From Bacillota bacterium (lineage in GTDB: Bacteria > Bacillota > Clostridia > Oscillospirales > Acutalibacteraceae), in contig JAETSA010000001.1 in NCBI GenBank assembly GCA_021769885.1, positions 165,963 to 229,962 of the forward strand: a stretch of DNA of 64,000 nt. The letters run 5' to 3'. Under the pieces are notes generated by a model. It made no database searches and had not been told where the DNA came from. It saw only the letters and a list, made by a program, of their open reading frames with translations. Shown here piece by piece: positions 10,327 to 20,103 of the stretch. Every line of letters starts with the position of its first letter. The first letter of the stretch is position 1. The position numbers and the translations under genes were made by a program.

Positions 10327-10878
10327 TTATTCCTCCGCTGATTTCATTTTTAATACACTGACACGGTTCGCGCCGACGCCGAGTGCCGCGCTTACCGCAT
10401 TTGTGATTTGATTTGCTACTGTCGGATTTTCTCCGCCGTCACACACAATAATTACCCCTTTTATCTTTGGCGCATTTGTTTTTAGGAGAATGCCTGTATC
10501 CCCGGAATCGCCGTCTACCAAAACATATTGGGAGTCGTAGCTTTTTTGTTCGGCATCGCCGTCGGTTTTGGCATTGGTTTTTTCATCGGCGGCATATATC
10601 TTTTCGTCTGAGCTTTCTATGGTCAGCATCACCTGTACCCGTCCTGCGCCCTCAACTTGCGCAATCAATTCGGATAGCTTTTTTTCGGTTTGTGTGCAAA
10701 AATCGTCCACATCTGTTTGCATATTCGCTTTTTGTGCAGCTTCCTTTTGGTCGGAATGCATATTCGGCAAAAGTTCAGAAAGGCACAAAAGCAAAATCCC
10801 AAGCGCACCTAAAGCTGCTAAAATTCGTACACGCTTTTCTGCTTTGAACAGTTCTTTTAGCTTCGAAAGCTTTTGCAT
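10327..10878 (-). CDS. spoIIIAG: Stage III sporulation protein AG
   Basis: TM; GAGRVQVMLTIESSDEKIYA; PKIKGVIIVCDGGENPTVANQITNAVSAALGVGANRVSVLKMK. Confidence 0.93.
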   Translation of the reverse strand: MQKLSKLKELFKAEKRVRILAALGALGILLLCLSELLPNMHSDQKEAAQKANMQTDVDDFCTQTEKKLSELIAQVEGAGRVQVMLTIESSDEKIYAADEKTNAKTDGDAEQKSYDSQYVLVDGDSGDTGILLKTNAPKIKGVIIVCDGGENPTVANQITNAVSAALGVGANRVSVLKMKSAEE

Positions 10879-10881
10879 ATT

Positions 10882-11322
10882 TCACGCCCCAATTTCTACA
10901 ATTTCTTTCGGAATACCGAGTTCTTCCAAACACGGAAGAACTTCTGTTGCATCCGCCTCTGTTTTTATTTTGAGTTCTGTCAATACGAGGTATTGCTCGT
11001 TATCCCGATTGGTTTGCAGTTGTATGTCATCAACTTGAATATTATGTTGTAAAAGTGCTTCGCAAATCACCTGTTCAAGTGCTGAGTTGTAAACAGTGGT
11101 TTCTTGTATCGCTTCATAGTTGAACAGATCATCTTTCGGCACGAGCGTTTCTGCATTCAAATCCATTTTGGCAAACGGCTGCAGCATAACAAGAAGCATC
11201 AACAGCACCATAACCGTTTCACCTGTTTTTTTGATATTTCCTTTCGGGAACATCGCTTTAAACAGCACTATGATTACGGAAAACATACAAACCGCCGCAC
11301 CCCATAAGCTGATTTTTTCCAT
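10882..11322 (-). CDS. spoIIIAF: Stage III sporulation protein AF
   Basis: Two N-terminal TMs; position in spoIIIA operon. Confidence 0.87.
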   Translation of the reverse strand: MEKISLWGAAVCMFSVIIVLFKAMFPKGNIKKTGETVMVLLMLLVMLQPFAKMDLNAETLVPKDDLFNYEAIQETTVYNSALEQVICEALLQHNIQVDDIQLQTNRDNEQYLVLTELKIKTEADATEVLPCLEELGIPKEIVEIGA

Positions 11323-11325
11323 AAA

Positions 11326-12465
11326 TTATCCTCTGAATTGTAAAATGATGCCCGTGGACACAATAAATAAAAATGCCGTAAATATTACAAAAACATTGAC
11401 AAGTGACACTGTAGCGGCAATGCCATCAAGCATCTTTTTGATGGATGTCAGCCCCAAGGCGCCACTGACGGTCGCTGAAAAAGAAATTGCAAAGTACCAT
11501 AACAGTAAATCCAAAACAACCGGCACGTTGATGAGTGCAATAACCAAGATTCCGAAAATGCCGACAGTGCTTTTGATAAGCGATATACTGCCGAGCACGG
11601 AGGTCAGACTGTCGCCGAGCGCACTGCCGACAATCGGCACGGTACTGCCGACAAGTGTTTTTATGCCTTTAACCGTAACGGAATCGCCTGAAGCCGCGAG
11701 TGAGCCTTTTATAGCAAGCAAGCCTGTAAACACTGCGGAAAAAACGCCCAAGGTGATTTGTATCAGCTTTTTAAAGCAAGCGGCGATGCTGTCAAATGAA
11801 AATTTGCTTTCTATGCCGTTTAAAATATTCAGCATAAAAAATACTTGCGCAATCGGGAGCAAGGCGTGCATCTGCACCGCAGAAAAGAGGTTGGACAGCC
11901 CGACCATCACCGAGCTGTATGCGGCGGAGGTCAAGGGTTTTCCGCTCATCGCAATGATTCCCGCAAACCCGGGAATATACACCAGCATAAAATCTGCGCA
12001 AAGCTGAATTGCCGAGAAGGCGGCAACAAGGGTTTCGGATACAGAAGGCAAAATCAACATCACAATCCACAACGTCGAAAACAAAGAAAAAATTGTATGA
12101 ATGTCTCCTTTTTGCTGTGTAAATCCGGATAAAACTGCATACAATACCACAAAAGCCAGCATTAAGCCTGCCGCGCGAAGCGGTTCTTGCAGCTTACCTG
12201 TGAGAACTTCCAATAATTCTGTGATGACTGCGCGCGGAGAAAGAGACAGCAAAGATTCGTAGCTGATTTCATCTAAGCCTAAATCTGCAATCGCAGACTT
12301 TGTATCTGCATCAACAGCTTCGTAAATTTCCGAAAATACAGCTTCTGCATCTGTCTGTTCTTTTGATTCTTCAGCGGCAAAAACAGATAAGCAACAACTG
12401 CTCAACAGCCATATTAAAAGAAATGCAAACGCGAATGCCTTTCTGCGATTCATACATTTAACCAT
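11326..12465 (-). CDS. spoIIIAE: Stage III sporulation protein AE
   Basis: 379 aa polytopic; signal peptide; operon position. Confidence 0.92.
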   Translation of the reverse strand: MVKCMNRRKAFAFAFLLIWLLSSCCLSVFAAEESKEQTDAEAVFSEIYEAVDADTKSAIADLGLDEISYESLLSLSPRAVITELLEVLTGKLQEPLRAAGLMLAFVVLYAVLSGFTQQKGDIHTIFSLFSTLWIVMLILPSVSETLVAAFSAIQLCADFMLVYIPGFAGIIAMSGKPLTSAAYSSVMVGLSNLFSAVQMHALLPIAQVFFMLNILNGIESKFSFDSIAACFKKLIQITLGVFSAVFTGLLAIKGSLAASGDSVTVKGIKTLVGSTVPIVGSALGDSLTSVLGSISLIKSTVGIFGILVIALINVPVVLDLLLWYFAISFSATVSGALGLTSIKKMLDGIAATVSLVNVFVIFTAFLFIVSTGIILQFRG

Positions 12466-12833
12466 CCCAAAGAAATTTCCACAAGCTGTTTTGCGGCAGG
12501 CAGTGCCATCAGCAAAATCGAGAGCTTAGCAGTCATTTCGACTGCTGAGGCAAGTGTTTGCTCGCCGCAGTCTTTGCAAATATCCGCCGCTAACTGTGCA
12601 ATGACAGACAGTCCCAGTGCTTTGAGCAGAATTTTAACCAACGCACCGTTTTCACCGAATAGATTTTGTATATCTTGAATTTCGGAAGCAACTGAGGAGA
12701 ATGTAAGCAGTACCGCAACACCGATGAACGCTAAAACAGACAGTTTCAGCAGTAATCCAAATTCGGGTCGGCTCTGCTTGAAAAAGACAAGAAAAGCGGC
12801 ACCGATTACGCAAAGCGCGATAAGTTTTATCAT
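12450..12833 (-). CDS. spoIIIAD: Stage III sporulation protein AD
   Basis: 127 aa; ICKDCGEQTLASAVEMTAKLSILLMALP. Confidence 0.93.
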   Translation of the reverse strand: MIKLIALCVIGAAFLVFFKQSRPEFGLLLKLSVLAFIGVAVLLTFSSVASEIQDIQNLFGENGALVKILLKALGLSVIAQLAADICKDCGEQTLASAVEMTAKLSILLMALPAAKQLVEISLGWLNV

Positions 12834-12838
12834 AGTAT

Positions 12839-13033
12839 CTACAAATCAAAAACAGACTGCATCATATCATAAAGTGAACTTAAGTGTGGTAACAGCATAA
12901 CCGTAACCACTAAAATTCCTGCGAGCACAGTCAACATAGCATATTCATCCCGCCCGGATTTGGAAAGCACCTGCTGTAAGACGGCAACAATGATTCCGAT
13001 TGCGGCAATTTTAAAAATAAATGTAATTTCCAT
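12839..13033 (-). CDS. spoIIIAC: Stage III sporulation protein AC
   Basis: 64 aa; IFKIAAIGIIVAVLQQVLSKSGRDEYAMLTVLAGI. Confidence 0.94.
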   Translation of the reverse strand: MEITFIFKIAAIGIIVAVLQQVLSKSGRDEYAMLTVLAGILVVTVMLLPHLSSLYDMMQSVFDL

Positions 13034-13045
13034 ATATTCCCAGCC

Positions 13046-13558
13046 TCAAAGCAGCAAAATTGTAAAAAATATGCCGGAAAGGATGCCGAGTGCATAACAC
13101 AATCGCGATTTACTTTGCACAGATTTTTGCAATTCCTCCGCCCAAGCTTCCAACTGTGTGATAAAAAATGTGCAATTGGCACTTTGTCCGTTCTTATCTG
13201 TAGAACCAAACGCTTCGGAAAATGCGGATATCCACTCTTTTTCACGCGATTGCAGTGCGGACGTTGCCGCATATTTTTGCAGTGCGCAGTTCCAGGCGAA
13301 CTCTAATGGCTTTTCGGAGTCAAATTCTTCTTTCACAAAGTGAATAAAGGAAAAATCCCGAAACTCCGCACTTTCCGAAAGCTTTTGCAGTAATACATCC
13401 GTGGGTGTCAGAGCATATTCAATCTGCCTTTGAATCGACGTGAGTAAGCGAATAAATTTTTCAATTTCCCGTACACGCTTACGCACCCGCGCGGACAAAT
13501 AGATTCCCGTCCATATGCAAAATCCCAGAATCAGCAGGATTCCCGCCGTTTTCAGCAT
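13046..13558 (-). CDS. spoIIIAB: Stage III sporulation protein AB
   Basis: 170 aa; MLKTAGILLILGFCIWTGIYLSARVRKRVREIEKFIRLLTSIQRQIEYALTPTDVLLQKL. Confidence 0.92.
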   Translation of the reverse strand: MLKTAGILLILGFCIWTGIYLSARVRKRVREIEKFIRLLTSIQRQIEYALTPTDVLLQKLSESAEFRDFSFIHFVKEEFDSEKPLEFAWNCALQKYAATSALQSREKEWISAFSEAFGSTDKNGQSANCTFFITQLEAWAEELQKSVQSKSRLCYALGILSGIFFTILLL

Positions 13559-14501
13559 CGTCTTCCCCCGCTTTTATAATTTCTGTCACTTTGCCGACTC
13601 GTTCTTTTGTTCCGAGAAACAGCAATGTATCAAAAACACGGTCGGCAAACAGCGGCTTTAACTTTTGTCTTTGATATAACGCCTGCGAGGTATTTGCGTG
13701 TGCGGTTGCCACAAAATGCACACCGCACCGAACGCCTTCCGTAATCGCGTTTACATCTTCACGAGAGCCAATTTCATCACAAAAAATGATATCCGGTGAA
13801 AGCGCACGAACCGCCAAGGAAATGCCGTCGGATTTTGAATACCCGGAAAGTACATCCATAGTGCATTGGTTGTTTTGTACACTGCCGTCTGACGGAAACA
13901 GCTCTCCGCGCTCATCAATTACGGCACATTTCACGGGCGTGCCGATATAACCGCTTGAAATCTCTTTGGCAAGCGCGCGCAAAACCGTCGTTTTTCCCGA
14001 CATCGGTGCGCCGACAAGCAAAAGATTTTGCAGACCGCTTTGGAAACAGATGCGAAGTGTTTCTTCTGCCGCGTGCGGGATTTCCTTTGCGATACGGATA
14101 TTCAAAGCGGATATCTCCCGAATGCCGACCGTTTGTCCGTTTTCGGTTACGGCTGTACCGCAAAGACCGATACGATGTCCACCCGTCACGGTCAAATATC
14201 CGTTTTTGAAGTCCTCCTGATGGCTATGCACGGAATATCCACAGGCGTGGGTGACGATGTCCTGAATCTCGTGCTGGGTTATGTAGAAAAGATGCTCAGA
14301 GGGCATATAGGTCGGTTTGCCGCCGACTGTGATGTAAAAGCTTCGTGTGGGACTGACCATCAGCATCGGACCGTTCGCCCGAAGCCGCAGTTCTGTAAGC
14401 GTATTTAAAAGATTCGGCGGCAGATTCAAAAGCAGTTCCCGTATTCTTTTCGGAAGAAGTGCGACAATCTGCAGAACCTCTTTTTTGATTTGTTCGTCCA
14501 T
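13479..14501 (-). CDS. spoIIIAA: Stage III sporulation protein AA (ATPase)
   Basis: LLVGAPMSGKTTVLRALAKEISSG; VIDERGELFPSD; DIIFCDEIGSREDVNAI. Confidence 0.95.
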   Translation of the reverse strand: MDEQIKKEVLQIVALLPKRIRELLLNLPPNLLNTLTELRLRANGPMLMVSPTRSFYITVGGKPTYMPSEHLFYITQHEIQDIVTHACGYSVHSHQEDFKNGYLTVTGGHRIGLCGTAVTENGQTVGIREISALNIRIAKEIPHAAEETLRICFQSGLQNLLLVGAPMSGKTTVLRALAKEISSGYIGTPVKCAVIDERGELFPSDGSVQNNQCTMDVLSGYSKSDGISLAVRALSPDIIFCDEIGSREDVNAITEGVRCGVHFVATAHANTSQALYQRQKLKPLFADRVFDTLLFLGTKERVGKVTEIIKAGEDDAENGGNPADSGILHMDGNLFVRAGA

Positions 14502-14519
14502 TGTTTTTCACCTCAGTTC

Positions 14520-14547
14520 AATATATGGTTACTTGTCCTTAAATAGA
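14520..14547 (-). promoter_or_regulatory. Candidate sigma-E-type promoter of spoIIIAA
   Basis: Reverse strand TCTATTT - 13 nt - CATATATT, just upstream of the GAGGTGAAA SD and spoIIIAA ATG at 14501. Confidence 0.45.
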
Positions 14548-14558
14548 ACAACTATTTC

Positions 14559-14587
14559 TTGAAACGGCAAGAGCACTATGCTATACT
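14559..14587 (+). promoter_or_regulatory. Housekeeping promoter of the yfhO-like gene
   Basis: TTGAAA - 17 nt - TATACT, just ahead of the ORF at 14600. Confidence 0.6.
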
Positions 14588-14599
14588 ATAAATACTGAT

Positions 14600-17458
14600 A
14601 TGCAAAGGAATGTGGATATGAAAGCGATAAAAGCAAAAAAACAAAGTTCATTTTTTAAAGAAAACAAATTTATTTTTATTTCCGGTCTATGTGCACTTGC
14701 CGTTATGGTATTGGTATACTTTTGTTATGATTTGATTCCGTTCGGCGATATGACCATTTTGCGTATGGATCTTTACCATCAATACGGGCCTTTGTTTGCC
14801 GAGCTGTATGACCGTATAACTTCGGGCGGGTCACTTCTGTATTCTTGGGAATCGGGACTCGGCGGCAGTTTTTTGGGCAATTTCTTGAATTATATGTCCA
14901 GTCCCCTTTCGTGGATTATATTGCTGTTCGGGCATGAAAATATTACCGAAGCAATTTCGACGATGATTCTTTTGAAGGCAGTCCTGTCCGCCTGCACCTT
15001 CTCGTATTATTTAAAGCATTCTTTCCGCAGAAACGATATAACCATTTCCGCATTCGGCGTTTTATATGCGTTTTGCGGATATTTTGTCGCATATTACTGG
15101 AATGTAATGTGGTTGGATGCGATGTATCTCTTCCCGCTGATTATTCTCGGCATTGAAAAGATCATAAAAAAAGGCCGTCCTACGCTGTACTGCGTCACAT
15201 TGGCACTGATGTTCCTTGCAAACTATTATATGGCGTATATGGTTTGTGTATTTTCAATTTTGTATTTCCTTACCTATTATTTTGCCAATTATCCGTTGTC
15301 CAAAAAATTCGAAGAACCGCTTGCGGACACGCCGAAAAAGCAGGGTCTTATTAAAAAACTGAAAAATTCCGTCTTTTTCTGTGCCGGGTGGAAATTCGCT
15401 TTTTATTCGGTTCTTGCAGTCGGCTTGGTTGCTGTCATTCTTCTGCCGCTTATTGAAGTGCTTTCGGCAAGCTCTGCAACCTCGGGGAACGCGCCGACGG
15501 ATTATAAAAAATACTTTACGGCTTTTGACTTTTTGGCAAATCACCTTTCCGCAACCGAACCGACCATCCGAAGCAGCGGTTCTGATGTGTTGCCGAATGT
15601 GTATTGCGGTATTCTGACTTTACTGTTGGTGCCGCTGTATCTGTTCTGCAAAAAAATTCCCGTGCGCGAGAAGATTGCGTACACGGCTTTACTTGCCGTT
15701 CTGTATTTCAGTTTTTCAATCAATTATCTGAACTTCTTCTGGCACGGTTTCCACTTCCCGAACGATTTACCCTACCGTTTCTCGTTTATGTATTCCTTTG
15801 TGTTACTGCAAATGGCATACAAGGCTTTTATCCATCTGAAAGAGTTCTCGGGCAAACAGATTTTGACTGTCGGTATTTCGCTCGTCGGCTTTATTGTATT
15901 GGCAGAAAAGCTGACATCTAAAAATGTTGACAACGTTACGCTGCTAATCAGCTTGGTTTTTGCGGTCGGCTATACGGTGATTCTGCATCTTTTCCAAGAT
16001 AAGCGATTTACAGCTTCGGTAGTTTCCGTATTACTGCTTTGCGCGGTCGTATCGGAAGTTGCGCTCGGCAATACCAACAAGTATTCAATGAATCAGTCGA
16101 AAACGAATTATACATCGGATTATGCGGCATTCCGCGAGGTCAAGGATAAGCTGGATATCGAAAATCATAACGCTTTTTACCGTATGGAATTGACCCACTT
16201 ACGCACTCGAATGGATCCGAGCTGGTACAATTACAACGGTGTTTCCGTCTTTTCTTCTATGGCATATGAAAAGACGGCGAATTTACAACAAGACATCGGT
16301 ATGTTCGGAAATTATATCAACAGCTACACCTACAATCTGCAAACGCCCGTATACAATGCTATGTTTGGGCTGAAATACATTGTAGATAATGAAGATACCT
16401 CGATGAACACGCTTTTATATAAAGAATTGTTTACGGTAGATAAATTTACCGCCTACGAAAATCTTTATGCACTGCCGATTGCGTTTGCCTGTAACAGCGA
16501 TGTGGCAGATTGGACCTCAAATACGTATACCGACCCGTTTTTAGCACAGCAACAGTGGTTCTATTTTGCAACAGGCGTTGACAACGTATTTCGCAAGCTT
16601 CCGATTCAGTATGCAGATTATGAAAATGTTTCGGAGTTTTCCGACAATGAGTTGGCTACGGGCGATATGACTTTTAAAAAGTTGAACCCCTCAGCAAACG
16701 GCAAAATCACATTTGAAATCACTCCCGAACGCTCGGAAAATGTTTATGTATATATTAAATCAAGCAAAATGGATGCCGCCACGGTTACATCGAATCTATT
16801 TACAAAAACCATAAATACTGCCGACGGCTACATCGCTGATTTAGGACTCCGTTCTGCGGGTGAAACCATTACGGTTGAAATGCCTGTAAAAAGCACGGAA
16901 AGCGAAGGCAGTTTGGAGTTTTATGCATATTCTTTAGACGCTTCCGCATTCAAAAAAGGCTACAGTCTTTTGGCGGATGACGGTCAATTCGAAATCACCT
17001 CTTTCAGCGACACAGAATTGATTGGCTCTCTGACTGCCAAGGAAAACGAGATTGTGTTTACCTCTATCCCCTATGACGAAAATTGGTATGTCTATGTCGA
17101 CGGCAAACGTGTGTTCCAAGAGGATGTGTTCTCGGTTTCCGAAGGACTTTTGGCATTCCGTGTGGGTGCGGGTGCGCATACAATCACGATGCGTTACGCT
17201 TCCGCCGGGCTGAATGCAGGAAGTACGGTCACAATCGTTTCCATTCTTTTGGCAACTCTGTTGATTATTTTCCGCCGACGTGAATGGCTTTTCTATAAAC
17301 CGAGCCGTATAGAAAAATGGAAGTCTTTCAGCACAGAAGAGAACTTGATTCAACAAAGTAATCCCCCGGAACAAAGCAAAGAGGAAAATTCTCTTGCGGA
17401 GTACCTGGACTTGGATATTATTGTAGAGGAAAAGCGAAAGCCCTCAGACGAAGAATAA
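14600..17458 (+). CDS. YfhO family membrane protein (putative GT-C-type glycosyltransferase/lipid carrier)
   Basis: 952 aa polytopic; LRMDLYHQYGPLFAELYDRITSGGSLLYSWESGLGGSFLGNFLNYMSSPLSWI; C-terminal SIPYDENWYVYVDGKR typical of YfhO. Confidence 0.9.
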   Translation: MQRNVDMKAIKAKKQSSFFKENKFIFISGLCALAVMVLVYFCYDLIPFGDMTILRMDLYHQYGPLFAELYDRITSGGSLLYSWESGLGGSFLGNFLNYMSSPLSWIILLFGHENITEAISTMILLKAVLSACTFSYYLKHSFRRNDITISAFGVLYAFCGYFVAYYWNVMWLDAMYLFPLIILGIEKIIKKGRPTLYCVTLALMFLANYYMAYMVCVFSILYFLTYYFANYPLSKKFEEPLADTPKKQGLIKKLKNSVFFCAGWKFAFYSVLAVGLVAVILLPLIEVLSASSATSGNAPTDYKKYFTAFDFLANHLSATEPTIRSSGSDVLPNVYCGILTLLLVPLYLFCKKIPVREKIAYTALLAVLYFSFSINYLNFFWHGFHFPNDLPYRFSFMYSFVLLQMAYKAFIHLKEFSGKQILTVGISLVGFIVLAEKLTSKNVDNVTLLISLVFAVGYTVILHLFQDKRFTASVVSVLLLCAVVSEVALGNTNKYSMNQSKTNYTSDYAAFREVKDKLDIENHNAFYRMELTHLRTRMDPSWYNYNGVSVFSSMAYEKTANLQQDIGMFGNYINSYTYNLQTPVYNAMFGLKYIVDNEDTSMNTLLYKELFTVDKFTAYENLYALPIAFACNSDVADWTSNTYTDPFLAQQQWFYFATGVDNVFRKLPIQYADYENVSEFSDNELATGDMTFKKLNPSANGKITFEITPERSENVYVYIKSSKMDAATVTSNLFTKTINTADGYIADLGLRSAGETITVEMPVKSTESEGSLEFYAYSLDASAFKKGYSLLADDGQFEITSFSDTELIGSLTAKENEIVFTSIPYDENWYVYVDGKRVFQEDVFSVSEGLLAFRVGAGAHTITMRYASAGLNAGSTVTIVSILLATLLIIFRRREWLFYKPSRIEKWKSFSTEENLIQQSNPPEQSKEENSLAEYLDLDIIVEEKRKPSDEE

Positions 17459-17470
17459 GAAAGCAACAAA

Positions 17471-17512
17471 AAACACCGACTAATCCATTTTGAGATTAGT
17501 CGGTGTTTTTAT
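17471..17512. terminator. Bidirectional intrinsic terminator
   Basis: aaaaacaccgactaat ccattttg agattagtcggtgttttt between convergent yfhO and nanE. Confidence 0.85.
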
Positions 17513-17523
17513 ATTTCTGTAAA

Positions 17524-18213
17524 TTATTTGCCTTGTGCTTCGTCGGTTACTTTACGGAAACGCGCGGTGATATCCTTGGGTCTGGTAACTGCCGAACCGA
17601 TTACAACAGCATAAGGCTTCGCTTGCCAAACCTTTTTCAACTGTTCTGCTTCCCAAATACCGCCCTCTGCAATGATTTTTGCGTGCAGGGTATTTACCAT
17701 TTCTGCAATGAAGCTGTAATCGGGAATGGCAATGCCCTTTGTGCTTTCTGTGTAACTGCGCATTGTGCATCCGATGTAATCAAAGCCTAAGGAATCTGCC
17801 CATTTTGCTTCATCCATATTGGAAATATCCGCCATAATTTCGACCTGAGGTTTGTTCTCGCGGATGTATTTTACCAAATCCTCCAGCTTTTCTCCATTGG
17901 GACGTGCACGAAGCGTAGCATCCAGTGCAACGACCTCTGTATCGGTTTCTTCCAACAGTGCCTGGACCTCTTTGAGCGTCGGTGTGATGTATACGTCGCT
18001 GTCGGGATAAACCGCTTTAATGATACCGATGGTCGGCAAATCGACTTCCTGCTTGATGCTGTTGATATCCGATACATAATTGCACCGAATGCCGTCCGCA
18101 CCGCCCGCTTTTGCCGCTTTTGCCATTAAATGCATAATGTTATACCCGTAAAGCGGCTCGCCCTTGACGGCTTGACAGCTGATAATCAGACTGCCCTCTT
18201 GAATATGTGCCAT
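17524..18213 (-). CDS. nanE: N-acetylmannosamine-6-phosphate 2-epimerase
   Basis: SLIISCQAVKGEPLYGYNIMHLMAKAAKAGGADGIRCN; DYIGCTMRSYTESTKG; IIAEGGIWEAEQLKKV. Confidence 0.95.
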   Translation of the reverse strand: MAHIQEGSLIISCQAVKGEPLYGYNIMHLMAKAAKAGGADGIRCNYVSDINSIKQEVDLPTIGIIKAVYPDSDVYITPTLKEVQALLEETDTEVVALDATLRARPNGEKLEDLVKYIRENKPQVEIMADISNMDEAKWADSLGFDYIGCTMRSYTESTKGIAIPDYSFIAEMVNTLHAKIIAEGGIWEAEQLKKVWQAKPYAVVIGSAVTRPKDITARFRKVTDEAQGK

Positions 18214-18227
18214 AAAATACTTACCCC

Positions 18228-19103
18228 TTAGTTCTGCAATGCTGCGGCGATTTCTTTCGCTTTATCCCTGCCCTCTTGTGACAGCGGCAGGAAAGGCTTT
18301 CTGCATTCGCCTACAGGTACACCGAGATTTTTGAGAATTTCTTTTTCCATTTGGAACACACCGAACGGAATAATTGCTTCAATAAACCGATTCGCCTTTT
18401 CCTGCGCCTGCTGTGCGCCGCGAATATCGCCTGCGTTAAATTTATTGTAAACATCCAAAATAATCTGCGGCATAAAGTTGTAGGTACTGCCGATACCGCC
18501 GTCTGCACCCATGGACAGACCCGCTACAAGCATTTCATCAAAGCCGTTAAAAACAAACAAATCGCGCGGCAGATGCTTGAACATTTCAAGCTCGAACAGG
18601 TTCTGCGAAGTGTGTTTAATGCCGAGCAGCTTTTCATCGTCTAAAAATCCGCGCACAACGTCCAGCATACCGTTAAAGCCACCCGCATTCGGGAAGTTAT
18701 ACATCAACATCGGCAAGGAGGTTGCGTGCATAATGTCCGCATAATAGGTTTTGATTGCTTCCAGCGGAAAAGCATAATAAAACGGCGCAACCGCGCTGAC
18801 CGCGTCAAATCCGCTTTCTTCCGCAACCTTCGCCATACGAATCGCACTGTCTGTAGAAATTGCGCCGACATGTGCAAACAAGTTGCATTTGCCGCCCATT
18901 TCCTTACCGACTACACGGAATACTTCCATACGCTCTTCTTCAGTAAGCAAAAAGCCCTCACCGGTACTGCCGCCGACATAAAGACCCGTAAGCCCTTTGG
19001 AAATACAGTGCTGTGCCAACGCCTTCAGCGCCGCATAATCTACACTGCCGTCCGCATTGAACGGGGTCATTAAAGCGGAGTACACACCCTTAAAATTTTT
19101 CAT
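18228..19103 (-). CDS. nanA: N-acetylneuraminate lyase (DHDPS family)
   Basis: KGVYSALMTPFNADGSVDYAALKAL; GLYVGGSTGEGFLLTEEER; MYNFPNAGGFN; adjacent to nanE. Confidence 0.92.
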   Translation of the reverse strand: MKNFKGVYSALMTPFNADGSVDYAALKALAQHCISKGLTGLYVGGSTGEGFLLTEEERMEVFRVVGKEMGGKCNLFAHVGAISTDSAIRMAKVAEESGFDAVSAVAPFYYAFPLEAIKTYYADIMHATSLPMLMYNFPNAGGFNGMLDVVRGFLDDEKLLGIKHTSQNLFELEMFKHLPRDLFVFNGFDEMLVAGLSMGADGGIGSTYNFMPQIILDVYNKFNAGDIRGAQQAQEKANRFIEAIIPFGVFQMEKEILKNLGVPVGECRKPFLPLSQEGRDKAKEIAAALQN

Positions 19104-19348
19104 TGTTCTGCTTCCTTTCTATTTTCAGCTGCATCCAGCTTTTCGCCGACGGATGCAAGCAGTTTATCGTTATTTAAAACAAATTTATCAAAAGCATACT
19201 CTGCGATTCCCTGATAATTCACAGAAAAGCCGTGATGCTTTTCACCGTATTTTTTGCGCACAAGCTTTATGCAAAGCGCGACACATTCGAGCGTAACACC
19301 CGCCAAAACTGTGCCGTAAAAATTTGACCATTTTTGTTTTTGCATCAT
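19100..19348 (-). CDS. Hypothetical 82-aa protein
   Basis: ORF tightly coupled (4-nt overlaps) to nanA and the downstream-frame gene; no recognised domain. Confidence 0.6.
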   Translation of the reverse strand: MMQKQKWSNFYGTVLAGVTLECVALCIKLVRKKYGEKHHGFSVNYQGIAEYAFDKFVLNNDKLLASVGEKLDAAENRKEAEQ

Positions 19349-20103
19349 AATCCCTCCTGCTGGAATAGCGGAATAAAGCTGCCGATGTCCGTTAAAGCTC
19401 CATTTGTAAGTGATTCGGGGAAAATATGATAATTGCGGAGAAAAGCAATTATCGAGTCCGCATTGGCGTGATTTTGCACATTACCTGTGAAAAGCATACA
19501 GTCATTTGAAATCAGCGAGGCACATCCGCCGATAAATCCATACGGATAGCCTTGCAAACGTACACTGCCTTTGTCCACATATAAAACATCCAGCTTGTCC
19601 GCATTTGCAGTGCGCGCAATTCCAATGTCATCCGTAATCAACGCACTTTCCGTAACAGCAATGACCGAACATTTCGTGTAGCCCTGTTTTACACAGCAAA
19701 ACGGCAGTGCTTTCTGCGCACACCATTTTAAAATATGTGTATCTGCAGTTTTCGGATTCCCGAAAAGTCGGTCACCGATGCGCACACAATTTAAGCTCGC
19801 TTCCTGCGGATAGCCGTTTTCAACACGGCATTGTGCATATTGCGGCTGTGCGCCGAGCGAAAGCAGCTGAGCGAACAATCGGTGCTGTGTTCTCTCTAAA
19901 AGAAAATCTTTGCCGCCGAACGGAAAAACCGCTAAATCAATATGTGCCTTTACAGAACCTGTAATTTTGGAAATCGGTTTGGAATACACACAAGCGATAT
20001 TTAAATCCGAAAGCACTTTTTCATAAGACTGCATCCCTGTGCCCGCAAGAATGTGCGTTACCTTTGCCGTTGGTAAATACGGGAGCGTCACAAACTGCGG
20101 CAT
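19345..20103 (-). CDS. DUF6873-like protein (arginine deiminase/GME-like fold)
   Basis: 252 aa; IDLAVFPFGGKDFLLERTQ...KQGYTKCSVIAVTESALITDDIGIA...GGCASLISNDCMLFTGNVQNH. Family name from memory. Confidence 0.65.
   Translation of the reverse strand: MPQFVTLPYLPTAKVTHILAGTGMQSYEKVLSDLNIACVYSKPISKITGSVKAHIDLAVFPFGGKDFLLERTQHRLFAQLLSLGAQPQYAQCRVENGYPQEASLNCVRIGDRLFGNPKTADTHILKWCAQKALPFCCVKQGYTKCSVIAVTESALITDDIGIARTANADKLDVLYVDKGSVRLQGYPYGFIGGCASLISNDCMLFTGNVQNHANADSIIAFLRNYHIFPESLTNGALTDIGSFIPLFQQEGL

Noticed and set aside
11120-12007. 295-aa plus-strand ORF opposite spoIIIAE/AF
   Set aside because: Antisense shadow ORF inside a well-supported operon.
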